Shown one piece after another: positions 11,529-26,054 of a stretch of DNA of 64,000 bases. The DNA is taken from positions 1,426,001-1,490,000 of the forward strand of contig CAUVYP010000586.1 of the NCBI GenBank assembly GCA_963556195.1. Reading direction: 5' to 3'. Each line of letters opens with the position of its first letter. Position 1 is the stretch's first letter. This DNA is from Sepiola atlantica. Its lineage: Eukaryota; Mollusca; Cephalopoda; Sepiida; Sepiolidae. The position numbers and the translations under genes were made by a program. Below the pieces are notes generated by a model. It was not told where the DNA came from. It saw only the letters and a list, made by a program, of their open reading frames with translations, and searched no databases.

Positions 11529-12458
11529 CCATTCTTTTGAATTGTGCAACGAAACTTTGCAGAGATAAGCGGAGTCACATGCTCTACTGAAGTACCAAGT
11601 TTCAGAAGTGCAGCTCTTTTACTGCCGGCGATATGTCGATACAAACTGAATACGCAAAACATCAACAAAATTTAGCGCGTTTTAAAGTTGATATCGCTTT
11701 TGTTTATAACTTCCACATTTATTCGAATTGTGCAACGAAACTTTGCAGACCGTCGCAGAGACACACGTTCTACTGAAGTACCAAGTTTCAGAAGTGCAGC
11801 TCTTGTACTGCCGGAGATATGTCGATACAAACTGAATACGCAAAACATCAACAAAATTTAGCGCGTTTTAAAGTTGATATCGCTTTTGTTTATAACTTCC
11901 ACATTTATTCGAATTGTGCAACGAAACTTTGCACAGATTAGCGGAGTCACATGTTCTACTGAAGTACCAAGTTTCAGAAGTGCAGCTCTTGTACTGCCGG
12001 AGATATGTCGATACAAACTGAATACGCAAAACATCAACAAAATTTAGCGCGTTTTAAAGTTGATATCGCTTTTGTTTATAACTTCCACATTTATTCGAAT
12101 TGTGCAACGAAACTTTGCAGACCGTCGCGGAGACACACGTTCTACTGAAGTACCAAGTTTCAGAAGTGCAGCTCTTGTACTGCCGGAGATATGTCGATAC
12201 AAACTGAATACGCAAAACATCAACTAAATTTAGCGCGTTTTAAAGTTGATATCGCTTTTGTTTATAACTTCCACATTTATTCGAATTGTGCAACGAAACT
12301 TTGCACAGATTAGCGGAGTCACATTTTCTACTGAAGTACCAAGTTTCAGAAGTGCAGCTCTTGTACTGCCGGAGATATGTCGATACAAACTGAATACGCA
12401 AAACATCAACAAAATTTAGCGCGTTTTAAAGTTGATATCGCTTTTGTTTATAACTTCC

Positions 12459-12644
12459 ACATTTATTCGAATTGTGCAACGAAACTTTGCAGACAGTCGC
12501 GGATAGGCCTTTTCTACTGAAGTACCAAGTTTCAGAAGTGCAGCTCTTGTACTGCCGGAGATATGTCGATACAAACTGAATACGCAAAACATCAACAAAA
12601 TTAAGCGCGTTTTAAAGTTGATATCGCTTTTGTTTATAACTTCC
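12459..12644 (+). repeat. Type E monomer (exemplar)
   Basis: The patch reads 'gacagtcgcgg' then 'ataggccttttct'. Its left side matches A except p37, its right end ('ttttct') matches B, and p46-p51 is private and contains a StuI site (AGGCCT). Only three E monomers occur before 27 kb (10227, 12459, 22316), against about 39 after. Four copies near 40030, 45053, 46541 and 49145 read 'ataagcc' and lose StuI. Confidence 0.93.
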
Positions 12645-15062
12645 ACATTTATTCGAATTGTGCAACGAAACTTTGCACAGATTAGCGGAGTCACATTTTC
12701 TACTGATGTACTAAGTTTCAGAAGTGCAGCTCTTGTACTGCCGGAGATATGTCGATACAAACTGAATACGCAAAACATCAACAAAATTTAGCGCGTTTTA
12801 AAGTTGATATCGCTTTTGTTTATAACTTCCACATTTATTCGAATTGTGCAACGAAACTTTGCACAGATTAGCGGAGTCACATGTTCTACTGAAGTACCAA
12901 GTTTCAGAAGTGCAGCTCTTGTACTGCCGGAGATATGTCGATACAAACTGAATACGCAAAACATCAACAAAATTTAGCGCGTTTTAAAGTGGATATCGCT
13001 TTTGTTTATAACTTCCACATTTATTCGAATTGTGCAACGAAACTTTGCAGACCGTCGCGGAGACACACGTTCTACTGAAGTACCAAGTTTCAGAAGTGCA
13101 GCTCTTGTACTGCCAGAGATATGTCGATACAAACTGAATACGCAAAACATCAACTAAATTTAGCGCGTTTTAAAGTTGATATCGCTTTTGTTTATAACTT
13201 GCACATTTATTCGAATTGTGCAACGAAACTTTGCACAGATTAGCGGAGTCACATTTTCTTCTGAAGTACCAAGTTTCAGAAGTGCAGCTCTTGTACTGCC
13301 GGAGATATGTCGATACAAACTGAATACGCAAAACATCAACAAAATTTAGCGCGTTTTAAAGTTGATATCGCTTTTGTTTATAACTTCCACATTTATTCGA
13401 ATTGTGCAACGAAACTTTGCACAGATTAGCGGAGTCACATGTTCTACTGAAGTACCAAGTTTCAGAAGTGCAGCTCTTGTACTGCCGGAGATATGTCGAT
13501 ACAAACTGAATACGCAAAACATCAACAAAATTTAGCGCGTTTTAAAGTTGATATCGCTTTTGTTTATAACTTCACCATTCTTTTGAATTGTGCAACGAAA
13601 CTTTGCAGAGATAAGCGGAGTCACATGCTCTACTGAAGTACCAAGTTTCAGAAGTGCAGCTCTTTTACTGCCGGCGATATGTCGATACAAACTGAATACG
13701 CAAAACATCAACAAAATTTAGCGCGTTTTAAAGTGGATATCGCTTTTGTTTATAACTTCCACATTTATTCGAATTGTGCAACGAAACTTTGCAGACCGTC
13801 GCGGAGACACACGTTCTACTGAAGTACCAAGTTTCAGAAGTGCAGCTCTTGTACTGCCGGAGATATGTCGATACAAACTGAATACGCAAAACATCAACTA
13901 AATTTAGCGCGTTTTAAAGTTGATATCGCTTTTGTTTATAACTTCCACATTTATTCGAATTGTGCAACGAAACTTTGCACAGATTAGCGGAGTCACATTT
14001 TCTACTGAAGTACCAAGTTTCAGAAGTGCAGCTCTTGTACTGCCGGAGATATGTCGATACAAACTGAATACGCAAAACATCAACAAAATTTAGCGCGTTT
14101 TAAAGTTGATATCGCTTTTGTTTATAACTTCCACATTTATTCGAATTGTGCAACGAAACTTTGCACAGATTAGCGGAGTCACATGTTCTACTGAAGTACC
14201 AAGTTTCAGAAGTGCAGCTCTTGTACTGCCGGAGATATGTCGATACAAACTGAATACGCAAAACATCAACAAAATTTAGCGCGTTTTAAAGTTGATATCG
14301 CTTTTGTTTATAACTTCCACATTTATTCGAATTGTGCAACGAAACTTTGCAGACCGTCGCGGAGACACACGTTCTACTGAAGTACCAAGTTTCAGAAGTG
14401 CAGCCCTTGTACTGCCGGAGATATGTCGATACAAACTGAATACGCAAAACATCAACTAAATTTAGCGCGTTTTAAAGTTGATATCGCTTTTGTTTATAAC
14501 TTCCACATTTATTCGAATTGTGCAACGAAACTTTGCACAGATTAGCGGAGTCACATTTTCTACTGAAGTACCAAGTTTCAGAAGTGCAGCTCTTGTACTG
14601 CCGGAGATATGTCGATACAAACTGAATACGCAAAACATCAACAAAATTTAGCGCGTTTTAAAGTTGATATCGCTTTTGTTTATAACTTCCACATTTATTC
14701 GAATTGTGCAACGAAACTTTGCACAGATTAGCGGAGTCACATGTTCTACTGAAGTACCAAGTTTCAGAAGTGCAGCTCTTGTACTGCCGGAGATATGTCG
14801 ATACAAACTGAATACGCAAAACATCAACAAAATTTAGCGCGTTTTAAAGTTGATATCGCTTTTGTTTATAACTTCCACATTTATTCGAATTGTGCAACGA
14901 AACTTTGCACAGATTAGCGGAGTCACATTTTCTACTGTAGTACCAAGTTTCAGAAGTGCAGCTCTTGTACTGCCGGAGATATGTCGATACAAACTGAATA
15001 CGCAAAACATCAACAAAATTTAGCGCGTTTTAAAGTTGATATCGCTTTTGTTTATAACTTCC

Positions 15063-15248
15063 ACATTTATTCGAATTGTGCAACGAAACTTTGCAGAGAT
15101 AAGCGGAGTCACATGCTCTACTGAAGTACCAAGTTTCAGAAGTGCAGCTCTTTTACTGCCGGCGATATGTCGATACAAACTGAATACGCAAAACATCAAC
15201 AAAATTTAGCGCGTTTTAAAGTGGATATCGCTTTTGTTTATAACTTCC
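15063..15248 (+). repeat. Hybrid monomer B-leader / D-body
   Basis: The leader is the ordinary 'cacatttattcg', and the patch and downstream markers are D ('gagataagcgg', 'catgctct', 'cttttactg', 'ccggcgat'). The switch is again within p11-p33. A comparable join with a D' body lies at about 56909-57094. Confidence 0.9.
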
Positions 15249-16922
15249 ACATTTATTCGAATTGTGCAACGAAACTTTGCAGACCGTCGCGGAGACACAC
15301 GTTCTACTGAAGTACCAAGTCTCAGAAGTGCAGCTCTTGTACTGCCGGAGATATGTCGATACAAACTGAATACGCAAAACATCAACTAAATTTAGCGCGT
15401 TTTAAAGTTGATATCGCTTTTGTTTATAACTTCCACATTTATTCGAATTGTGCAACGAAACTTTGCACAGATTAGCGGAGTCACATTTTCTACTGAAGTA
15501 CCAAGTTTCAGAAGTGCAGCTCTTGTACTGCCGGAGATATGTCGATACAAACTGAATACGCAAAACATCAACAAAATTTAGCGCGTTTTAAAGTTGATAT
15601 CGCTTTTGTTTATAACTTCCACATTTATTCGAATTGTGCAACGAAACTTTGCACAGATTAGCGGAGTCACATGTTCTACTGAAGTACCAAGTCTCAGAAG
15701 TGCAGCTCTTGTACTGCCGGAGATATGTCGATACAAACTGAATACGCAAAACATCAACAAAATTTAGCGCGTTTTAAAGTTGATATCGCTTTTGTTTATA
15801 ACTTCCACATTTATTCGAATTGTGCAACGAAACTTTGCAGACCGTCGCGGAGACACACGTTCTACTGAAGTACCAAGTTTCAGAAGTGCAGCCCTTGTAC
15901 TGCCGGAGATATGTCGATACAAACTGAATACGCAAAACATCAACTAAATTTAGCGCGTTTTAAAGTTGATATCGCTTTTGTTTATAACTTCCACATTTAT
16001 TCGAATTGTGCAACGAAACTTTTCACAGATTAGCGGAGTCACATTTTCTACTGAAGTACCAAGTTTCAGAAGTGCAGCTCTTGTACTGCCGGAGATATGT
16101 CGATACAAACTGAATACGCAAAACATCAACAAAATTTAGCGCGTTTTAAAGTTGATATCGCTTTTGTTTATAACTTCCACATTTATTCGAATTGTGCAAC
16201 GAAACTTTGCACAGATTAGCGGAGTCACATGTTCTACTGAAGTACCAAGTTTCAGAAGTGCAGCTCTTGTACTGCCGGAGATATGTCGATACAAACTGAA
16301 TACGCAAAACATCAACAAAATTTAGCGCGTTTTAAAGTTGATATCGCTTTTGTTTATAACTTCCACATTTATTCGAATTGTGCAACGAAACTTTGCACAG
16401 ATTAGCGGAGTCACATTTTCTACTGTAGTACCAAGTTTCAGAAGTGCAGCTCTTGTACTGCCGGAGATATGTCGATACAAACTGAATACGCAAAACATCA
16501 ACAAAATTTAGCGCGTTTTAAAGTTGATATCGCTTTTGTTTATAACTTCCACATTTATTCGAATTGGGCAACGAAACTTTGCACAGATTAGCGGAGTCAC
16601 ATTTTCTACTGAAGTACCAAGTTTCAGAAGTGCAGCTCTTGTACTGCCGGAGATATGTCGATACAAACTTAATACGCAAACTATCAACAAAATTTAGTGC
16701 GATTTAAAGTTGATATCGCTTTTGTTTATAACTTCACCATTCTTTTGAATTGTGCAACGAAACTTTGCAGAGATAAGCGGAGTCACATGCTCTACTGAAG
16801 TACCAAGTTTCAGAAGTGCAGCTCTTTTACTGCCGGCGATATGTCGATACAAACTGAATACGCAAAACATCAACAAAATTTAGCGCGTTTTAAAGTGGAT
16901 ATCGCTTTTGTTTATAACTTCC
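15249..16922 (+). repeat. 9-monomer unit A-B-C-A-B-C-B'-F-D
   Basis: This is a clean example of the 9-mer (1,674 bp) typical of the left half. The same order occurs at 931-2603 and again inside the second 3,904-bp copy. B' is marked by 'ctgtag' after the patch. An 8-mer relative without F lies directly upstream at 13761-15248, ending in a B/D hybrid. I infer that this 9-mer approximates an older unit from which later arrangements were derived. Confidence 0.85.
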
Positions 16923-18649
16923 ACATTTATTCGAATTGTGCAACGAAACTTTGCAGACCGTCGCGGAGACACACGTTCTACTTAAGTACCAAGTTTCAGA
17001 AGTGCAGCTCTTGTACTGCCGGAGATATGTCGATACAAACTGAATACGCAAAACATCAACTAAATTTAGCGTGTTTTAAAGTTGATATCGCTTTTGTTTA
17101 TAACTTCCACATTTATTCGAATTGTGCAACGAAACTTTGCACAGATTAGCGGAGTCACATTTTCTACTGAAGTACCAAGTTTCAGAAGTGCAGCTCTTGT
17201 ACTGCCGGAGATATGTCGATACAAACTGAATACGCAAAACATCAACAAAATTTAGCGCGTTTTAAAGTTGATATCGCTTTTGTTTATAACTTCCACATTT
17301 ATTCGAATTGTGCAACGAAACTTTGCACAGATTAGCTGAGTCACATGTTCTACTGAAGTACCAAGTTTCAGAAGTGCAGCTCTTGTACTGCCGGAGATAT
17401 GTCGATACAAACTGAATACGCAAAACATCAACAAAATTTAGCGCGTTTTAAAGTTGATATCGCTTTTGTTTATAACTTCACCATTCTTTTGAATTGTGCA
17501 ACGAAACTTTGCAGAGATAAGCGGAGTCACATGCTCTACTGAACTACCAAGTTTCAGAAGTGCAGCTCTTTTACTGCCGGCGATATGTCGATACAAACTG
17601 AATACGCAAAACATCAACAAAATTTAGCGCGTTTTAAAGTTGATATCGCTTTTGTTTATAACTTCGACATTTATTCGAATTGTGCAACGAAACTTTGCAG
17701 ACCGTCGCGGAGACACACGTTCTACTGAAGTACCAAGTTTCAGAAGTGCAGCTCTTGTACTGCCGGAGATATGTCGATACAAACTGAATACGCAAAACAT
17801 CAACAAAATTTAGCGCGTTTTAAAGTTGATATCGCTTTTGTTTATAACTTCCACATTTATTCGAATTGTGCAACGAAACTTTGCACAGATTAGCGGAGTC
17901 ACATGTTCTACTGAAGTACCAAGTTTCAGAAGTGCAGCTCTTGTACTGCCGGAGATATGTCGATACAAACTGAATACGCAAAACATCAACAAAATTTAGC
18001 GCGTTTTAAAGTTGATATCGCTTTTGTTTATAACTTCCACATTTATTCGAATTGTGCAACGAAACTTTGCAGACCGTCGCGGAGACACACGTTCTACTGA
18101 AGTACCAAGTTTCAGAAGTGCAGCTCTTGTACTGCCGGAGATATGTCGATACAAACTGAATACGCAAAACATCAACTAAATTTAGCGCGTTTTAAAGTTG
18201 ATATCGCTTTTGTTTATAACTTCCACATTTATTCGAATTGTGCAACGAAACTTTGCACAGATTAGCGGAGTCACATTTTCTACTGAAGTACCAAGTTTCA
18301 GAAGTGCAGCTCTTGTACTGCCGGAGATATGTCGATACAAACTGAATACGCAAAACATCAACAAAATTTAGCGCGTTTTAAAGTTGATATCGCTTTTGTT
18401 TATAACTTCCACATTTATTCGAATTGTGCAACGAAACTTTGCACAGATTAGCGGAGTCACATGTTCTACTGAAGTACCAAGTTTCAGAAGTGCAGCTCTT
18501 GTACTGCCGGAGAAATGTCGATACAAACTGAATACGCAAAACATCAACAAAATTTAGCGCGTTTTAATGTTGATATCGCTTTTGTTTATAACTTCCACAT
18601 TTATTCGAATTGTGCAACGAAACTTTGCAGACCGTCGCGGAGACACACG

Positions 18650-21600
18650 TTCTACTGAAGTACCAAGTTTCAGAAGTGCAGCTCTTGTACTGCCGGAGAT
18701 ATGTCGATACAAACTGAATACGCAAAACATCAACTAAATTTAGCGCGTTTTAAAGTTGATATCGCTTTTGTTTATAACTTCCACATTTATTCGAATTGTG
18801 CAATGAAACTTTGCACAGATTAGCGGAGTCACATTTTCTACTGAAGTACCAAGTTTCAGAAGTGCAGCTCTTGTACTGCCGGAGATATGTCGATACAAAC
18901 TGAATACGCAAAACATCAACAAAATTTAGCGCGTTTTAAAGTTGATATCGCTTTTGTTTATAACTTACACATTTATTCGAATTGTGCAACGAAACTTTGC
19001 ACAGATTAGCGGAGTCACATGTTCTACTGAAGTACCAAGTTTCAGAAGTGCAGCTCTTGTACTGCCGGAGATATGTCGATACAAACTGAATACGCAAAAC
19101 ATCAACAAAATTTAGCGCGTTTTAAAGTTGATATCGCTTTTGTTTATAACTTCCACATTTATTCGAATTGTGCAACGAAACTTTGCACAGATTAGCGGAG
19201 TCACATTTTCTACTGAAGTACCAAGTTTCAGAAGTGCAGCTCTTGTACTGCCGGAGATATGTCGATACAAACTGAATACGCAAAACATCAACAAAATTTA
19301 GCGCGTTTTAAAGTTGATATCGCTTTTGTTTATAACTTCCACATTTATTCGAATTGTGCAACGAAACTTTGCACAGATTAGCGGAGTCACATTTTCTACT
19401 GTAGTACCAAGTTTCAGAAGTGCAGCTCTTGTACTGCCGGAGATATGTCGATACAAACTGAATACGCAAAACATCAAAAAATTAAGCGCGTTTTAAAGTT
19501 GATATCGCTTTTGTTTATAACTTCCACATTTATTCGAATTGGGCAACGAAACTTTGCACAGATTAGCGGAGTCACATTTTCTACTGAAGTACCAAGTTTC
19601 AGAAGTGCAGCTCTTGTACTGCCGGAGATATGTCGATACAAACTTAATACGCAAACTATCAACAAAATTTAGTGCGATTTAAAGTTGATATCGCTTTTGT
19701 TTATAACTTCACCATTCTTTTGAATTGTGCAACGAAACTTTGCAGAGATAAGCAGAGTCACATGCTCTACTGAAGTACCAAGTTTCAGAAGTGCAGCTCT
19801 TTTACTGCCGGCGATATGTCGATACAAACTGAATACGCAAAACATCAACAAAATTTAGCGCGTTTTAAAGTGGATATCGCTTTTGTTTATAACTTCCACA
19901 TTTATTCGAATTGTGCAACGAAACTTTGCAGACCGTCGCGGAGACACACGTTCTACTGAAGTACCAAGTTTCAGAAGTGCAGCTCTTGTACTGCCGGAGA
20001 TATGTCGATACAAACTGAATACGCAAAACATCAACTAAATTTAGCGCGTTTTAAAGTTGATATCGCTTTTGTTTATAACTTCCACATTTATTCGAATTGT
20101 GCAACGAAACTTTGCACAGATTAGCGGAGTCACATTTTCTACTGAAGTACCAAGTTTCAGAAGTGCAGCTCTTGTACTGCCGGAGATATGTCGATACAAA
20201 CTGAATACGCAAAACATCAACAAAATTTAGCGCGTTTTAAAGTTGATATCGCTTTTGTTTATAACTTCCACATTTATTCGAATTGTGCAACGAAACTTTG
20301 CACAGATTAGCGGAGTCACATGTTCTACTGAAGTACCAAGTTTCAGAAGTGCAGCTCTTGTACTGCCGGAGATATGTCGATACAAACTGAATACGCAAAA
20401 CATCAACAAAATTTAGCGCGTTTTAATGTTGATATCGCTTTTGTTTATAACTTCCACATTTATTCGAATTGTGCAACGAAACTTTGCAGACCGTCGCGGA
20501 GACACACGTTCTACTGAAGTACCAAGTTTCAGAAGTGCAGCTCTTGTACTGCCGGAGATATGTCGATACAAACTGAATACGCAAAACATCAACTAAATTT
20601 AGCGCGTTTTAAAGTTGATATCGCTTTTGTTTATAACTTCCACATTTATTCGAATTGTGCAACGAAACTTTGCACAGATTAGCGGAGTCACATTTTCTAC
20701 TGAAGTACCAAGTTTCAGAAGTGCAGCTCTTGTACTGCCGGAGATATGTCGATACAAACTGAATACGCAAAACATCAACAAAATTTAGCGCGTTTTAAAG
20801 TTGATATCGCTTTTGTTTATAACTTCCACATTTATTCGAATTGTGCAACGAAACTTTGCACAGATAAGCGGAGTCACATGTTCTACTGAAGTACCAAGTT
20901 TCAGAAGTGCAGCTCTTGTACTGCCGGAGATATGTCGATACAAACTGAATACGCAAAACATCAACAAAATTTAGCGCGTTTTAAAGTTGATATCGCTTTT
21001 GTTTATAACTTCCACATTTATTCGAATTGTGCAACGAAACTTTGCACAGATTAGCGGAGTCACATTTTCTACTGAAGTACCAAGTTTCAGAAGTGCAGCT
21101 CTTGTACTGCCGGAGATATGTCGATACAAACTGAATACGCAAACTATCAACAAAATTTAGTGCGATTTAAAGTTGATATCGCTTTTGTTTATAACTTCAC
21201 CATTCTTTTGAATTGTGCAACGAAACTTTGCAGAGATAAGCGGAGTCACATGCTCTACTGAAGTACCAAGTTTCAGAAGTGCAGCTCTTTTACTGCCGGC
21301 GATATGTCGATACAAACTGAATACGCAAAACATCAACAAAATTTAGCGCGTTTTAAAGTGGATATCGCTTTTGTTTATAACTTCCACATTTATTCGAATT
21401 GTGCAACGAAACTTTGCAGACCGTCGCGGAGACACACGTTCTACTGAAGTACCAAGTTTCAGAAGTGCAGCTCTTGTACTGCCGGAGATATGTCGATACA
21501 AACTGAATACGCAAAACATCAACTAAATTTAGCGCGTTTTAAAGTTGATATCGCTTTTGTTTATAACTTCCACATTTATTCGAATTGTGCAACGAAACTT

Positions 21601-22368
21601 TGCACAGATTAGCGGAGTCACATTTTCTACTGAAGTACCAAGTTTCAGAAGTGCAGCTCTTTTACTGCCGGCGATATGTCGATACAAACTGAATACGCAA
21701 AACATCAACAAAATTTAGCGCGTTTTAAAGTGGATATCGCTTTTGTTTATAACTTCCACATTTATTCGAATTGTGCAACGAAACTTTGCAGACCGTCGCG
21801 GAGACACACGTTCTACTGAAGTACCAAGTTTCAGAAGTGCAGCTCTTGTACTGCCGGAGATATGTCGATACAAACTGAATACGCAAAACATCAACTAAAT
21901 TTAGCGCGTTTTAAAGTTGATATCGCTTTTGTTTATAACTTCCACATTTATTCGAATTGTGCAACGAAACTTTGCACAGATTAGCGGAGTCACATTTTCT
22001 ACTGAAGTACCAAGTTTCAGAAGTGCAGCTCTTGTACTGCCGGAGATATGTCGATACAAACTGAATACGCAAAACATCAACAAAATTTAGCGCGTTTTAA
22101 AGTTGATATCGCTTTTGTTTATAACTTCCACATTTATTCGAATTGTGCAACGAAACTTTGCACAGATTAGCGGAGTCACATGTTCTACTGAAGTACCAAG
22201 TTTCAGAAGTGCAGCTCTTGTACTGCCGGAGATATGTCGATACAAACTGAATACGCAAAACATCAACAAAATTTAGCGCGTTTTAAAGTTGATATCGCTT
22301 TTGTTTATAACTTCCACATTTATTCGAATTGTGCTACGAAACTTTGCAGACAGTCGCGGATAGGCCTT
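18650..22368 (+). repeat. 20-monomer HOR, 3,719 bp, copy 1
   Basis: From about 18783 the order is B C B B' F D A B C A B C G D A B* A B C E. The unit is one base short of 20 x 186 because of the deletion at about 19476 ('catcaaaaaattaag'). The boundary falls in the p34-p54 patch, where the A at 18597 meets the E at 22316. Confidence 0.9.
21572..21757 (+). repeat. Hybrid monomer B-patch / D-3' part
   Basis: The patch is B ('cacattttct'), but the following segment has the D markers 'cttttactg' and 'ccggcgat'. The switch lies between p54 and p91. An identical hybrid at 25291 is its duplicate in the 3,719-bp repeat. Confidence 0.88.
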
Positions 22369-25300
22369 TTCTACTGAAGTACCAAGTTTCAGAAGTGCAG
22401 CTCTTGTACTGCCGGAGATATGTCGATACAAACTGAATACGCAAAACATCAACAAAATTAAGCGCGTTTTAAAGTTGATATCGCTTTTGTTTATAACTTC
22501 CACATTTATTCGAATTGTGCAACGAAACTTTGCACAGATTAGCGGAGTCACATTTTCTACTGAAGTACCAAGTTTCAGAAGTGCAGCTCTTGTACTGCCG
22601 GAGATATGTCGATACAAACTGAATACGCAAAACATCAACAAAATTTAGCGCGTTTTAAAGTTGATATCGCTTTTGTTTATAACTTCCACATTTATTCGAA
22701 TTGTGCAACGAAACTTTGCACAGATTAGCGGAGTCACATGTTCTACTGAAGTACCAAGTTTCAGAAGTGCAGCTCTTGTACTGCCGGAGATATGTCGATA
22801 CAAACTGAATACGCAAAACATCAACAAAATTTAGCGCGTTTTAAAGTTGATATCGCTTTTGTTTATAACTTCCACATTTATTCGAATTGTGCAACGAAAC
22901 TTTGCACAGATTAGCGGAGTCACATTTTCTACTGAAGTACCAAGTTTCAGAAGTGCAGCTCTTGTACTGCCGGAGATATGTCGATACAAACTGAATACGC
23001 AAAACATCAACAAAATTTAGCGCGTTTTAAAGTTGATATCGCTTTTGTTTATAACTTCCACATTTATTCGAATTGTGCAACGAAACTTTGCACAGATTAG
23101 CGGAGTCACATTTTCTACTTTAGTACCAAGTTTCAGAAGTGCAGCTCTTGTACTGCCGGAGATATGTCGATACAAACTGAATACGCAAAACATCAAAAAA
23201 TTAAGCGCGTTTTAAAGTTGATATCGCTTTTGTTTATAACTTCCACATTTATTCGAATTGGGCAACGAAACTTTGCACAGATTAGCGGAGTCACATTTTC
23301 TACTGAAGTACCAAGTTTCAGAAGTGCAGCTCTTGTACTGCCGGAGATATGTCGATACAAACTTAATACGCAAACTATCAACAAAATTTAGTGCGATTTA
23401 AAGTTGATATCGCTTTTGTTTATAACTTCACCATTCTTTTGAATTGTGCAACGAAACTTTGCAGAGATAAGCGGAGTCACATGCTCTACTGAAGTACCAA
23501 GTTTCAGAAGTGCAGCTCTTTTACTGCCGGCGATATGTCGATACAAACTGAATACGCAAAACATCAACAAAATTTAGCGCGTTTTAAAGTGGATATCGCT
23601 TTTGTTTATAACTTCCACATTTATTCGAATTGTGCAACGAAACTTTGCAGACCGTCGCGGAGACACACGTTCTACTGAAGTACCAAGTTTCAGAAGTGCA
23701 GCTCTTGTACTGCCGGAGATATGTCGATACAAACTGAATACGCAAAACATCAACTAAATTTAGCGCGTTTTAAAGTTGATATCGCTTTTGTTTATAACTT
23801 CCACATTTATTCGAATTGTGCAACGAAACTTTGCACAGATTAGCGGAGTCACATTTTCTACTGAAGTACCAAGTTTCAGAAGTGCAGCTCTTGTACTGCC
23901 GGAGATATGTCGATACAAACTGAATACGCAAAACATCAACAAAATTTAGCGCGTTTTAAAGTTGATATCGCTTTTGTTTATAACTTCCACATTTATTCGA
24001 ATTGTGCAACGAAACTTTGCACAGATTAGCGGAGTCACATGTTCTACTGAAGTACCAAGTTTCAGAAGTGCAGCTCTTGTACTGCCGGAGATATGTCGAT
24101 ACAAACTGAATACGCAAAACATCAACAAAATTTAGCGCGTTTTAATGTTGATATCGCTTTTGTTTATAACTTCCACATTTATTCGAATTGTGCAACGAAA
24201 CTTTGCAGACCGTCGCGGAGACACACGTTCTACTGAAGTACCAAGTTTCAGAAGTGCAGCTCTTGTACTGCCGGAGATATGTCGATACAAACTGAATACG
24301 CAAAACATCAACTAAATTTAGCGCGTTTTAAAGTTGATATCGCTTTTGTTTATAACTTCCACATTTATTCGAATTGTGCAACGAAACTTTGCACAGATTA
24401 GCGGAGTCACATTTTCTACTGAAGTACCAAGTTTCAGAAGTGCAGCTCTTGTACTGCCGGAGATATGTCGATACAAACTGAATACGCAAAACATCAACAA
24501 AATTTAGCGCGTTTTAAAGTTGATATCGCTTTTGTTTATAACTTCCACATTTATTCGAATTGTGCAACGAAACTTTGCACAGATTAGCGGAGTCACATGT
24601 TCTACTGAAGTACCAAGTTTCAGAAGTGCAGCTCTTGTACTGCCGGAGATATGTCGATACAAACTGAATACGCAAAACATCAACAAAATTTAGCGCGTTT
24701 TAAAGTTGATATCGCTTTTGTTTATAACTTCCACATTTATTCGAATTGTGCAACGAAACTTTGCACAGATTAGCGGAGTCACATTTTCTACTGAAGTACC
24801 AAGTTTCAGAAGTGCAGCTCTTGTACTGCCGGAGATATGTCGATACAAACTGAATACGCAAACTATCAACAAAATTTAGTGCGATTTAAAGTTGATATCG
24901 CTTTTGTTTATAACTTCACCATTCTTTTGAATTGTGCAACGAAACTTTGCAGAGATAAGCGGAGTCACATGCTCTACTGAAGTACCAAGTTTCAGAAGTG
25001 CAGCTCTTGTACTGCCGGCGATATGTCGATACAAACTGAATACGCAAAACATCAACAAAATTTAGCGCGTTTTAAAGTGGATATCGCTTTTGTTTATAAC
25101 TTCCACATTTATTCGAATTGTGCAACGAAACTTTGCAGACCGTCGCGGAGACACACGTTCTACTGAAGTACCAAGTTTCAGAAGTGCAGCTCTTGTACTG
25201 CCGGAGATATGTCGATACAAACTGAATACGCAAAACATCAACTAAATTTAGCGCGTTTTAAAGTTGATATCGCTTTTGTTTATAACTTCCACATTTATTC

Positions 25301-26054
25301 GAATTGTGCAACGAAACTTTGCACAGATTAGCGGAGTCACATTTTCTACTGAAGTACCAAGTTTCAGAAGTGCAGCTCTTTTACTGCCGGCGATATGTCG
25401 ATACAAACTGAATACGCAAAACATCAACAAAATTTAGCGCGTTTTAAAGTGGATATCGCTTTTGTTTATAACTTCCACATTTATTCGAATTGTGCAACGA
25501 AACTTTGCAGACCGTCGCGGAGACACACGTTCTACTGAAGTACCAAGTTTCAGAAGTGCAGCTCTTGTACTGCCGGAGATATGTCGATACAAACTGAATA
25601 CGCAAAACATCAACTAAATTTAGCGCGTTTTAAAGTTGATATCGCTTTTGTTTATAACTTCCACATTTATTCGAATTGTGCAACGAAACTTTGCACAGAT
25701 TAGCGGAGTCACATTTTCTACTGAAGTACCAAGTTTCAGAAGTGCAGCTCTTGTACTGCCGGAGATATGTCGATACAAACTGAATACGCAAAACATCAAC
25801 AAAATTTAGCGCGTTTTAAAGTTGATATCGCTTTTGTTTATAACTTCCACATTTATTCGAATTGTGCAACGAAACTTTGCACAGATTAGCGGAGTCACAT
25901 GTTCTACTGAAGTACCAAGTTTCAGAAGTGCAGCTCTTGTACTGCCGGAGATATGTCGATACAAACTGAATACGCAAAACATCAACAAAATTTAGCGCGT
26001 TTTAAAGTTGATATCGCTTTTGTTTATAACTTCCACATTTATTCGAATTGTGCA
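22369..26054 (+). repeat. 20-monomer HOR, 3,719 bp, copy 2
   Basis: This block repeats 18650-22334 at offset 3,719, including the same one-base deletion (about 23197) and the rare B/D hybrid (21572 and 25291). A few differences are visible: 'ctgtag' against 'ctttag' (19399/23118), 'gcagagtc' against 'gcggagtc' (about 19752/23471), 'cagataag' against 'cagattag' (about 20863/24582), and 'cttttact' against 'cttgtact' (about 21290/25009). Two left-edge bases also differ (about 18804 and 18967). It is therefore older than the 3,904-bp pair, or has been overwritten by exchange. Confidence 0.9.

Larger units (their letters stand above)
8011..18649 (+). repeat. A-B-C triplet region with irregular 8/9-mers
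   Basis: From 8181 the order is: D A B C A B C G A* B C E B C A B C G D A C A B E B C A B C D A B C A B C B' D* A B C A B C B' F D A B C D A C A B C A, where asterisks mark hybrids. The A-B-C triplet (558 bp) dominates, often doubled and closed by B'/F/G plus D. There is no gene in this stretch. Confidence 0.85.
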
